Shown here: in pieces, positions 1-5,992 of the stretch | Numbering within the stretch: position 1 is the first letter of the stretch | Layout of the letters: each line of letters begins with the position of its first letter | Translations under genes and position numbers: made by a program | Notes under the pieces: generated by a model | Seen by the model: the letters and a program-made list of their open reading frames with translations, nothing else | What the model was told of the DNA's origin: nothing | Databases searched by the model: none | From: Flavobacteriales bacterium | GTDB lineage: Bacteria; Bacteroidota; Bacteroidia; Flavobacteriales; Flavobacteriaceae | Assembly (NCBI GenBank): GCA_027003085.1 | Contig: JALWYR010000114.1 | Location: 1 to 5,992, forward strand | Direction of reading: 5' to 3' | Length of the DNA: 5,992 bases

Positions 1-656
1 AAATATTGTCCGTTGGTGAGCCGCAACTGCAAAATTTGGCGCACATTGTCGTTGATAAATTCGCCGTGGCGGGCCGTGATGATTTTTTCGGGAATGCCGT
101 TTACTTCCTGATGAATAATCACATCTTCCAGTTGGCGTTTGTCGGGGCCGTATTTGCGGGCTACTTTTATGTTGAAATCACCGATTTCGGAAAACATGCC
201 TTGGCGAATCACGGCTGAAGGCATTTTGTGCAAAATGGCGGTGCGGAGTTCGGTAAATTTCTGATTTCCAACAGGTTGTAAAGTGTTGGCAATAATCAAA
301 ACCACCACAGCCAGAAAAAGATTAAAAATCAACAGCCAACCCATGGAGCGCCATAGCGAAATGCCGGCGGCCTTGACGGCGGCCAATTCGCTGTTTTCGC
401 CCAAATTCCCGTAGGTCATCAAGCCGGCTATCAAAATGGACAAGGGGAGGGCGTAGAGCAAAATATTGGGCGAAAAGTAGTAGAAAAACTTAAAAATGGT
501 GCCCATCGAAAGCCCTTTGCCTGCCAGCTCGTCGAAATAGACCCAAAAGGTTTGCAGCACAAAAATAAAGAAAAGCACCACCAAGGCGGGCAAAAAGCGC
601 CGCAGGAATTCCTTCAACACATATTTTTGGAGCGTAGCGGGGCGCGGGGCGGGCAT
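1..656 (-). CDS. LptF/LptG-family (YjgP/YjgQ) permease, C-terminus beyond window
   Basis: This is an inner-membrane permease subunit. In the family it works with the LptB ATPase to extract lipopolysaccharide from the inner membrane and pass it to the periplasmic bridge. Translating the minus strand from the ATG at 656 gives 218 residues with no stop before the window edge. Hydrophobic segments lie at about 21-39, 55-80 and 103-124. Between the second and third is the family-like stretch GENSELAAVKAAGIS (86-100). From about residue 130 the chain becomes polar and beta-rich, as expected for the periplasmic jellyroll domain. The remaining jellyroll and the C-terminal membrane segments are outside the window. 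The start is well fixed: the next in-frame upstream codons are CCC and the TAA of the lolA-like gene, so no longer start exists. No Shine-Dalgarno is seen. Whether it is LptF or LptG cannot be told from the N-terminus alone. Co-transcription with the lolA-like gene is inferred from the 3-base gap. Confidence 0.88.
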   Translation of the reverse strand, partial: MPAPRPATLQKYVLKEFLRRFLPALVVLFFIFVLQTFWVYFDELAGKGLSMGTIFKFFYYFSPNILLYALPLSILIAGLMTYGNLGENSELAAVKAAGISLWRSMGWLLIFNLFLAVVVLIIANTLQPVGNQKFTELRTAILHKMPSAVIRQGMFSEIGDFNIKVARKYGPDKRQLEDVIIHQEVNGIPEKIITARHGEFINDNVRQILQLRLTNGQY

Positions 657-659
657 GGG

Positions 660-1310
660 TTAGTCCAAATCGTTTATGTAATAATCCTGATATTTGGAAC
701 GGTCGAAACGGAACATGTTTTCCGAAACGGGCACATTAACGTCGAATTTACGAATCAAAATGGTGATTACCGTTCCGTCGTTTTGGCGTATGATGGCCTT
801 GTAAATGTTATTGGTTTTGGTGTCGATGCCCAGGAGGACGTATTTGATATTATCGTCTTCCTTTACGGGAATAAGTTTGACATATTGAATCCAACGCCCT
901 TGCACGGGTTGTTTAATGTCCCACTTCATCCGGTAGCCTTTTTTGAAAAAACTGAACAAAGTGGCGGGTGTGAGTTCGGCTTCGCCGCCGGCTTTGGGGG
1001 TGGAAACGTTCACTTCCTGGGTTTCGGGCACAATTACATAGCGTTTTTGGCCGTCGAAAATGTCGGTAATGCCCATATATTCGGCGCGGTATTTATTGCC
1101 GGCAATGGTAACACGCCCGTTGGTTTCTTGGCGCACCTGGGCTTCGGCATTATACAGTTCGTAGGTAAACTCGACGGCCACCGATCGGTAGGAGGCAAAT
1201 TTCCGGGCCACTTTGTCGAGCAATTGTTCGGCCTTGGGGTCGTTTTGCGTGTCGATGCGTGCAAAGCCGGCCAGTGTCAGTATTCCGAGAAAGGCAAGGA
1301 TATTTTTCAT
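660..1310 (-). CDS. lolA: LolA-like outer-membrane lipoprotein carrier protein
   Basis: The predicted product is a 216-residue periplasmic protein of the LolA family, which carries lipoproteins from the inner-membrane Lol exporter across the periplasm. The N-terminus is a signal peptide: MKN, a hydrophobic core at about 4-16, and a plausible signal peptidase I site after Ala17. There is no lipobox cysteine, so it should be soluble. The mature part has the family pattern of an early helix (AEQLLDKVARKFASYRSV), then alternating beta strands, including RVTIAGNKYRAEYMG and an IFDGQKRYVIVPETQEV-like stretch. The length suits the family. I chose the ATG at 1310 because the possible upstream start at 1316 is a TTG that would add only two residues to a normal signal peptide. 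It follows ftsK by 46 bases and precedes the LptF/LptG permease by 3. Sequence divergence among LolA proteins is high, so this call rests on architecture and neighbourhood as well as motifs. Confidence 0.83.
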   Translation of the reverse strand: MKNILAFLGILTLAGFARIDTQNDPKAEQLLDKVARKFASYRSVAVEFTYELYNAEAQVRQETNGRVTIAGNKYRAEYMGITDIFDGQKRYVIVPETQEVNVSTPKAGGEAELTPATLFSFFKKGYRMKWDIKQPVQGRWIQYVKLIPVKEDDNIKYVLLGIDTKTNNIYKAIIRQNDGTVITILIRKFDVNVPVSENMFRFDRSKYQDYYINDLD

Positions 1311-1351
1311 GTTCAATCTGGTTTAGGTTTGGGTGTTTGCAAATAGTGTTC

Positions 1352-1383
1352 CAAAGTTAGTCATTATCGTCAGGTTCCAAAAA
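1352..1383 (-). promoter_or_regulatory. Candidate Bacteroidota-type promoter for lolA and the LptF/G permease
   Basis: On the minus strand, TTTTTG (1383-1378) is followed after 18 bases by TAACTTTG (1359-1352). This fits the Bacteroidota pattern of a -33 TTTG/TTG box and a -7 TAnnTTTG box. The first three bases of the -7 box are the ftsK stop codon. Transcription would start near position 1345, giving a leader of roughly 35 bases before the lolA-like ATG. This is a motif match only. Its position just before a gene start, with sensible spacing, is what lifts it above chance. Confidence 0.5.
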
Positions 1384-3711
1384 CCGTTCCAAATCCATGA
1401 TGGATTGGAAATATACTTCGCGTGGTTTGCTGCCGCGGGCGGGGCCCACGATGCCGGCCTTTTCCAGTTGGTCCATAATTCGTCCGGCCCGGTTGTAGCC
1501 GATTTGCAGTTTACGTTGCAGCATGGAGGTGGAGCCTTGTCCGGTGCTGACCACAATTTCGGCTGCTTCGCGGAACAATTCGTCCCGTTCGTCGGGTGCC
1601 AGTCCTTCGCCGCCGCCGTCTTCGCGGTCGGGTAGCGGAAGTTCGTAGGCCGAGGCATAGCCGGGCTGGCTTCCGATAAAGTCGGCCACTTTTTCCACTT
1701 CGTCGGTGTCGATAAAAGCACATTGGAGGCGAACCAGGTCGCTGCCTGCGGTTACGAGCATATCACCGCGGCCGATGAGTTTTTCGGCACCGCCGGTGTC
1801 CAAAATGGTGCGTGAATCCACCTTGGCCGTAACGCGGAAAGCAATACGCATGGGAAAGTTGGCCTTGATGGTTCCCGTGATCACATTCACCGACGGCCGC
1901 TGGGTGGCAATAATCAGGTGGATGCCCACGGCCCGTGCCATCTGTGCCAATTTGGTAATGGGCACTTCCACTTCCTTGCCCGTGGCCATGATCAGGTCGG
2001 CGAATTCGTCCACCACCAGCACGATGTATGGCAAAAACCTGTGCCCGTTTTCGGGATTCAGTTGGCGGTGTTTGAATTTGGCATTGTATTCTTTGAAGTT
2101 ACGCACCTTGGCTTTTTGCAGGAGTTCGTAACGTTCATACATTTCTTTGAGCAAGGAGTTGAGCACGTCTTTGGCTTGGGTTACGTCGCTAATGATGGCA
2201 TTGTCCAAATCGGGCAATTTGGCCAGGAAATGCTTTTCGATTTTGTTGTAGAGCGACAGTTCCACCCGTTTGGGGTCGATGAGCACGAATTTAACTTCCG
2301 AAGGATGTTTACGAAACAGGATGGAGTTGATAATCACGTTCAGCCCCACCGATTTTCCTTGTCCTGTGGCACCGGCCATGAGCAGGTGCGGGGCCTTGGT
2401 CAGGTCGAACACGTGGGTGGTGTTGTCGATGGCCTTTCCCAAGGCCACGGGAAGTTCCATGGTGCTTTCCACATAGGCCCGTGAGCGCAAAACGTCTTTC
2501 ATGGGAACAATCAGCGGATTGGTGTTGGGCACTTCGATGCCCACCGTGCCGCGGCCGGGCATGGGGGCAATGATGCGGATGCCCTTGGCATGCAAGGCAA
2601 GCGCCAAATCGTCTTCGCGGGCTTTGATTTTGTTGATGGGCACGCCGCGGGCGGGAACCACTTCGTAGAGCGTCACCGTGGGGCCGATGGTTACGCTTTT
2701 GACACTGACTTTTACGTTGAAGTCTTCCAGGGTGTCCACAATAATGTCCCTGTTTTGGTATACTTCATCTTTGTTGACAATAATTTCGGTGTTTTCGTAG
2801 TCTTTCAGCAAATCCAGCGTAGGAAAACGGTAGTTACTCAAATCCAGTGTAGGGTCATATTCGCCCTGTTCCTGCACCAATGTTTCGGGGGTGGTTTGCA
2901 CGGTGTCGTCGTCGCCGATTTGAATATCGGGAATGGGTTCGGGTTCGGTGCCGGCTTTTTCTTTTTCGTTCGTCGATGCCGGGGTTATATCTTCCGGCTC
3001 ATCGTCCAAAATCAATAAGGTGGAAGAACCGGATTGTTCTTCCTGTTGCGCATTTTGGTCCGACGAATGCCGGCTTTTGGTTCCGGGTTGTTTGCCAAAA
3101 GGATTTTTAATCGAAAAACCGGGCTTTTTAACCGGGATTCGGCTTGCCCGGGCTGCAAAATGTTTGATTTGTTCGGGCTCCCACCGGAAAAGATACACCA
3201 ACCAAAGCAGCACAAATAGTGCCCAAACGATGTAGGCGCCCACGCCGCCGGTATAGAATTTCAACCATTCGGCCCATTGCATGCCCGTAAGCCCGCCGGC
3301 CAAGCCGTAATGAGGAAAAAACAATGCCAATCCGGTGGCCAGCAAAATCAAATGCACCGTGTTGTGGAAATAATGCCGCAAAAGCGTTAAAACATTTTTT
3401 TTATGAAACCAGAACCAACCTGTTAGCATCACCATCCATGGCACCAAAAATCCGGCCCATCCGAATCCCGAATAAACGATGCGATAGGCCCACCAGTTGC
3501 CCACCTTTCCAAGCCAGTTATGCACTTGTTCGCTTTGGCGTGCCATACCCAGCGCCGACTGGTCGGCTTGCCAATGCAGCAGAAACGACAATTGGGCCAA
3601 CAGCATTAAAAAACCCGAAAACATCAATAAAGCGGCACCTATGCTCCGCCAATGTCCGGCGCTTGCCTTCGGTTTGGCTTTGGGTTTAGCGGTATTTTTT
3701 TTCTTTGCCAT
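1357..3711 (-). CDS. ftsK: DNA translocase FtsK (FtsK/SpoIIIE family)
   Basis: FtsK is a septum-anchored ATPase that pumps DNA so that chromosome ends are cleared and dimers resolved at division. The 784-residue protein is full length. A Lys/Ala/Pro-rich N-terminus (1-17) precedes four likely membrane segments near 23-46, 78-102, 118-135 and 157-176. A charged, low-complexity linker follows at about 177-290. The alpha/beta motor starts near residue 294. It holds Walker A GATGQGKS (447-454), Walker B IVLVVDEFADL with the acidic pair at 568-569, and the conserved IDPKRVELSLY and ATQRPSVNVITG stretches. The C-terminal winged-helix gamma domain (about 712-776) includes GYNRAGRIMDQLE at 738-750, the likely recognition helix for polar KOPS-like sequences. 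I chose the ATG at 3711 because the 7-residue longer form would need a TTG start at 3732, which falls at or before the likely transcription start. It heads the lolA/LptF-G gene group. Confidence 0.97.
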   Translation of the reverse strand: MAKKKNTAKPKAKPKASAGHWRSIGAALLMFSGFLMLLAQLSFLLHWQADQSALGMARQSEQVHNWLGKVGNWWAYRIVYSGFGWAGFLVPWMVMLTGWFWFHKKNVLTLLRHYFHNTVHLILLATGLALFFPHYGLAGGLTGMQWAEWLKFYTGGVGAYIVWALFVLLWLVYLFRWEPEQIKHFAARASRIPVKKPGFSIKNPFGKQPGTKSRHSSDQNAQQEEQSGSSTLLILDDEPEDITPASTNEKEKAGTEPEPIPDIQIGDDDTVQTTPETLVQEQGEYDPTLDLSNYRFPTLDLLKDYENTEIIVNKDEVYQNRDIIVDTLEDFNVKVSVKSVTIGPTVTLYEVVPARGVPINKIKAREDDLALALHAKGIRIIAPMPGRGTVGIEVPNTNPLIVPMKDVLRSRAYVESTMELPVALGKAIDNTTHVFDLTKAPHLLMAGATGQGKSVGLNVIINSILFRKHPSEVKFVLIDPKRVELSLYNKIEKHFLAKLPDLDNAIISDVTQAKDVLNSLLKEMYERYELLQKAKVRNFKEYNAKFKHRQLNPENGHRFLPYIVLVVDEFADLIMATGKEVEVPITKLAQMARAVGIHLIIATQRPSVNVITGTIKANFPMRIAFRVTAKVDSRTILDTGGAEKLIGRGDMLVTAGSDLVRLQCAFIDTDEVEKVADFIGSQPGYASAYELPLPDREDGGGEGLAPDERDELFREAAEIVVSTGQGSTSMLQRKLQIGYNRAGRIMDQLEKAGIVGPARGSKPREVYFQSIMDLERFLEPDDND

Positions 3712-3891
3712 AAGGCGAACTACGACTAACAAGCAAAAATACTAATTATTCGGCGAAGCGGAACCGGTGGTGGATCGGGAAGGCGTGGGCTGGAAAGAGT
3801 ATGGTTTACTTTCTTTGGTATTATTCCGGACGCTTAACTTGTTATATTTAAGTTGCCACAATGAAGAATTTATGCCAATATTAAAAAATAA
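3712..3891. other. Intergenic gap between the oxidoreductase operon and ftsK
   Basis: This 180-base gap is AT-rich next to the oxidoreductase stop and GC-richer towards ftsK. It holds the candidate ftsK -7 element. I see no tRNA, no small gene with family features and no GC-rich hairpin followed by a T-run that would make a convincing terminator. A short AACTT/AAGTT inverted repeat and an A/T-only stem at the oxidoreductase stop are too weak to call. Confidence 0.6.
3734..3741 (-). promoter_or_regulatory. Candidate -7 element upstream of ftsK
   Basis: Reading the minus strand, TATTTTTG (3741-3734) matches the Bacteroidota -7 consensus TAnnTTTG and ends 22 bases before the ftsK ATG. Transcription would begin around 3728, leaving a leader of under 20 bases. 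I see no good TTG at the expected -33 distance; the closest is a GGTTC about 19 bases upstream. The match is therefore half a promoter, supported mainly by its position in the gap before ftsK. Confidence 0.4.
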
Positions 3892-5154
3892 TCACTCATT
3901 TATTTCATCAAGTTTACCCATCGTTTCCAAAAACACCTTGGCCAAGCGATGTTTTTCCAGTGTTTTACGTAGCGCTTCCAACGGAATGATTTGTTCCTGT
4001 TGCAGCATATAAGCCGTAGCCAACAGGGCGGCGCTTTTGCGGTTGACGTATTTGGTAAAAGGCCGGACAATCACTTCGCGGGCCGGAATATGGGCATCTT
4101 TGAGTTTTTCGTCCAGATATATACGCGAACCCGGCGTAATGCGTTTCCGGATTTTTTCCAAGCCGTCTTCGGTTACGATAACACCTATAAAATCGTCATC
4201 GATGCCGGTGTAACGAATGGGTTGATGATCGAAAATGACTTCGGCCACCGAAAATCCCGTGCCTACGGTGATGGGATATTCGCCTTTCATGGTGGCATGA
4301 AGTCCGGCGCGCATAGCCGCCGTGGCCAGGAATTTACCCACCGATTGCACACCGCCGCCCGCCGAGCCGGCCAAGATAAAGCCGAAACGCCCCTGACGCA
4401 AGGGTTCAAATTCCTTTTGAATGATTTCCTGACGGTCGAGCAACGAAGGGCGGTTGGCGAAACGTATTTGTGTCGCCGGACGCGGATTTTCGAAAACTTC
4501 TTCTTCCTGCACCACTTCCATCAGTTCGTCCAGACGTTTGAAAGCATAGGACGTGCATAGCGACGCAATTTCCACCAGGGCGAAACCTTCGGTTTCGACG
4601 GCACGTTTGAGCACGTCGCTCATTTGCTTGGGATGATCCACGCGTGCGGCAAAGCGGGCGCCCGAAGCATGGGCCAAGTGCACCAGATTGAAAGCCGGCA
4701 CATCGGTTTCGAAGTCGATAATTTCCTTGAATTTTTGCGTGGTCAGGCCGCTGATTTGTCCGCCGGTCATGCCGTAGAGTTGGTTGTTCAGCACAATGAG
4801 CGTCATGTCCACATTCCGGCGGGCGGCTTCCAAAATGTGTTGCAGCCCGATGGTGGCTCCGCCGTCGCCGATAAAAGTGATGGTTTTTTTGCCCGGCTTT
4901 TGTTGCAGACCCATGGCCACGCCCAATCCCAGGGCGGGCGAACGGCCGTGGAGCCCGTGGATGGTGTGGGTGGCAAATAGCGGGTCGATCAGGCCGCTAC
5001 AACCTATGTCGCTCACCACGGTGATGTCATGCGGACGATAGCCCAGTTGCTGCAACACTTTGGCCAGGTTGCGAATGGCTATACCGTGGCCACAGCCCGG
5101 GCAAAACGGAAATTTTTTACCGGTCAGTATTTTGGGTGAAACGCTTGTGCTCAT
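3892..5154 (-). CDS. 2-oxoacid:ferredoxin oxidoreductase, fused beta (TPP/Fe-S) and gamma domains
   Basis: The beta part binds thiamine pyrophosphate and a [4Fe-4S] cluster, and with the alpha subunit converts a 2-oxoacid plus CoA into acyl-CoA, CO2 and reduced ferredoxin. In the 420-residue protein, FCPGCGHG supplies Cys18 and Cys21, DIGCSG supplies Cys52, and Cys200 lies in SLCTSY. This spacing agrees with the four cluster ligands known in archaeal two-subunit enzymes. The TPP motif runs from GDGG (96-99) to NNQLYGMTGGQ (123-133). The beta module ends near residue 230. A second module follows at about 255-420, with the glycine-rich GSAGGGVQSVGKFLA (263-277) and EYPITVGTGFS (292-302). This is the gamma-type domain that contributes to CoA binding in relatives. 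Gamma is more often separate or fused to alpha. No ferredoxin (delta) domain is present. The start overlaps the alpha stop as ATGA, implying coupled translation. The substrate (2-oxoglutarate, branched-chain or other) is not settled. Confidence 0.94.
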   Translation of the reverse strand: MSTSVSPKILTGKKFPFCPGCGHGIAIRNLAKVLQQLGYRPHDITVVSDIGCSGLIDPLFATHTIHGLHGRSPALGLGVAMGLQQKPGKKTITFIGDGGATIGLQHILEAARRNVDMTLIVLNNQLYGMTGGQISGLTTQKFKEIIDFETDVPAFNLVHLAHASGARFAARVDHPKQMSDVLKRAVETEGFALVEIASLCTSYAFKRLDELMEVVQEEEVFENPRPATQIRFANRPSLLDRQEIIQKEFEPLRQGRFGFILAGSAGGGVQSVGKFLATAAMRAGLHATMKGEYPITVGTGFSVAEVIFDHQPIRYTGIDDDFIGVIVTEDGLEKIRKRITPGSRIYLDEKLKDAHIPAREVIVRPFTKYVNRKSAALLATAYMLQQEQIIPLEALRKTLEKHRLAKVFLETMGKLDEINE

Positions 5155-5992
5155 AGTTGTAGGGATTTACGGGTTTCGACGGCACGGACAATTTCGGGCG
5201 GTGTAATCATATTTCCGATTTTGTTGATGCCCAAAATATTTTCGGGCGATTTTTCGCCGAAAAGGATTTGACGGAATTGTCCGTTCAGGTTTTCTTCGGC
5301 AATAAAGGTGCGTTCGTAATTGTCAATGATTTCATAGATGCGCGGATGCACCGGTAGCAGGGTTTTCACCGTGAGCAAATCCACGGGAAGGCCGTTTTGG
5401 CGCAGTTGTTCCACCGCCTCGCGGGCGGCATCGGCGGTGATACCCCAGGTCAGGATAAGATCGCGGGCGCCTTCGGTGGTGTCCAAATCCAAGTGGAAAA
5501 AGTCGTCCAGGTGTTGCACCAGTTTTTCTTGGAGCCGTTTGGAATTGGCCAGGGCCTCCGGGTCGTTTTTGCGGATGTTGGCCTCTTCGTCATGGGTCGA
5601 TGCCGTAAAGCGGGTCAAATGTTCGTCGTCACCCAACGGCACAAAGGGCGGCGTAAGGTTGCGGCCGGGCTTATAGGGTTTGAATTCGCCTTCGATTTCC
5701 CGGTCGTAGTCGTAGGATTGCAGCGGAGGCAACCGGCTCAGGTCGAAACTGCGTTGATACATCACCATTTCCTTGGACGTAAGCAGGAACACGGGCGTGC
5801 GGTATTTCAAGGCCACGCGCACCGCTTCGTTGGCCAAGGTCCAGGCGTCGGTAAAATCCGAAGGCGACAAAACGGGCACGGCATAACCGCCCGAAATAAT
5901 ACCTTTGAGCAAGCTCAAATCGCCCTGGGCACCCGTGGTGGCCGAGCCGGTGCTTGGACCCAGCCGTTGCGTGATAACAATCACCATGGGCA
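5151..5992 (-). CDS. 2-oxoacid:ferredoxin oxidoreductase alpha subunit, N-terminus beyond window
   Basis: This is the partner of the beta-gamma protein. The alpha chain contributes to the TPP active site and 2-oxoacid binding. The 279 complete residues visible are the C-terminal portion; the open frame runs off the window, so the first ATG here (5987) is internal, not a start. The visible part begins with VIVITQRLGPSTG, the end of the pyrimidine-binding domain, then AQGDLSLLKG and the STHDEEANI stretch typical of the family. From about visible residue 170 it continues into the transketolase-C-like domain II (DLILTWGITADAAREAV, VKTLLPVHP, FIAEENLNGQF). The GPSTG loop is followed by SATTGAQGD, whereas many KorA proteins carry LPTKTEQ there, so it probably belongs to a different clade from common KorA. 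Because gamma is already fused to the beta subunit, I expect no gamma domain at the missing N-terminus. Confidence 0.92.
   Translation of the reverse strand, partial: PMVIVITQRLGPSTGSATTGAQGDLSLLKGIISGGYAVPVLSPSDFTDAWTLANEAVRVALKYRTPVFLLTSKEMVMYQRSFDLSRLPPLQSYDYDREIEGEFKPYKPGRNLTPPFVPLGDDEHLTRFTASTHDEEANIRKNDPEALANSKRLQEKLVQHLDDFFHLDLDTTEGARDLILTWGITADAAREAVEQLRQNGLPVDLLTVKTLLPVHPRIYEIIDNYERTFIAEENLNGQFRQILFGEKSPENILGINKIGNMITPPEIVRAVETRKSLQL

Noticed and set aside
552..1346. Long plus-strand open frame (264 codons) opposite the lolA-like gene
   Set aside because: It begins with TTG, has no recognisable family features, and lies fully antisense to well-supported coding sequence. Minus-strand genes poor in TTA, CTA and TCA codons leave such open frames by chance.
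1918..2484. Plus-strand open frame (188 codons) inside ftsK
   Set aside because: It is antisense to the conserved FtsK motor domain. The His/Phe/Gly-rich, low-information translation is typical of a shadow frame.
2840..3180. Low-complexity acidic linker region of ftsK considered as a possible frameshift or inserted segment
   Set aside because: The frame is continuous, and FtsK proteins normally have a variable charged linker between the membrane and motor domains.
3833..3855. Short inverted repeat AACTT ... AAGTT in the gap before ftsK
   Set aside because: Five A/T-rich pairs without a following T-run or a recognisable operator pattern are expected by chance in AT-rich DNA.
3886..3905. Terminator-like hairpin at the oxidoreductase stop: AAATAA/TTATTT arms with an 8-base loop and adjacent T-run on the minus strand
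   Set aside because: The six-pair stem is entirely A/T and includes coding sequence, so it would be too unstable to support a confident terminator call.
3767..4012. Plus-strand open frame (81 codons) covering the intergenic gap
   Set aside because: It starts with GTG, runs over half its length antisense to the 3' end of the beta-gamma gene, and the translation shows no known motif or clear signal or membrane segment. I see no promoter for it.

Overview
The window reads as ordinary core chromosome of a member of the Bacteroidota. The assignment rests on three things. The gene run is ftsK, then a LolA-type carrier, then an LptF/LptG permease, which I recall as a common order in that phylum. 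Shine-Dalgarno sequences are essentially absent before the starts. Candidate promoters have the form TAnnTTTG, the Bacteroidota -7 element. Base composition looks close to 50% GC by eye. The ferredoxin-linked 2-oxoacid oxidoreductase suggests an anaerobic or microaerobic lifestyle. No species can be named from this sequence.

All five genes lie on the minus strand, so transcription runs from high to low coordinates. At 5992-5151 is the C-terminal part of the alpha subunit of a 2-oxoacid:ferredoxin oxidoreductase, cut by the window edge. It overlaps by 4 bases (ATGA) a second subunit at 5154-3892, in which the TPP/iron-sulfur beta subunit is fused to a gamma domain. A 180-base gap (3891-3712) separates this operon from the next. 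The second group is ftsK (3711-1357, DNA translocase), a lolA-like gene (1310-660, periplasmic lipoprotein carrier) and an LptF/LptG-family permease (656 to beyond position 1, lipopolysaccharide export). The last of these is truncated by the window edge.

The first pair would oxidatively decarboxylate a 2-oxoacid to an acyl-CoA and pass electrons to ferredoxin; the substrate cannot be fixed from what is visible. The second group joins chromosome segregation at the division septum with two outer-membrane biogenesis functions. A well-formed promoter candidate over the ftsK stop codon suggests that the two envelope genes can also be transcribed separately from ftsK.

I found no mobile element, CRISPR array, RNA gene, long repeat or sign of horizontal transfer. 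I do not see an undescribed system. The least ordinary feature is the beta-gamma fused oxidoreductase with its unusual alpha-subunit motif. There is no gene-free stretch longer than 300 bases.
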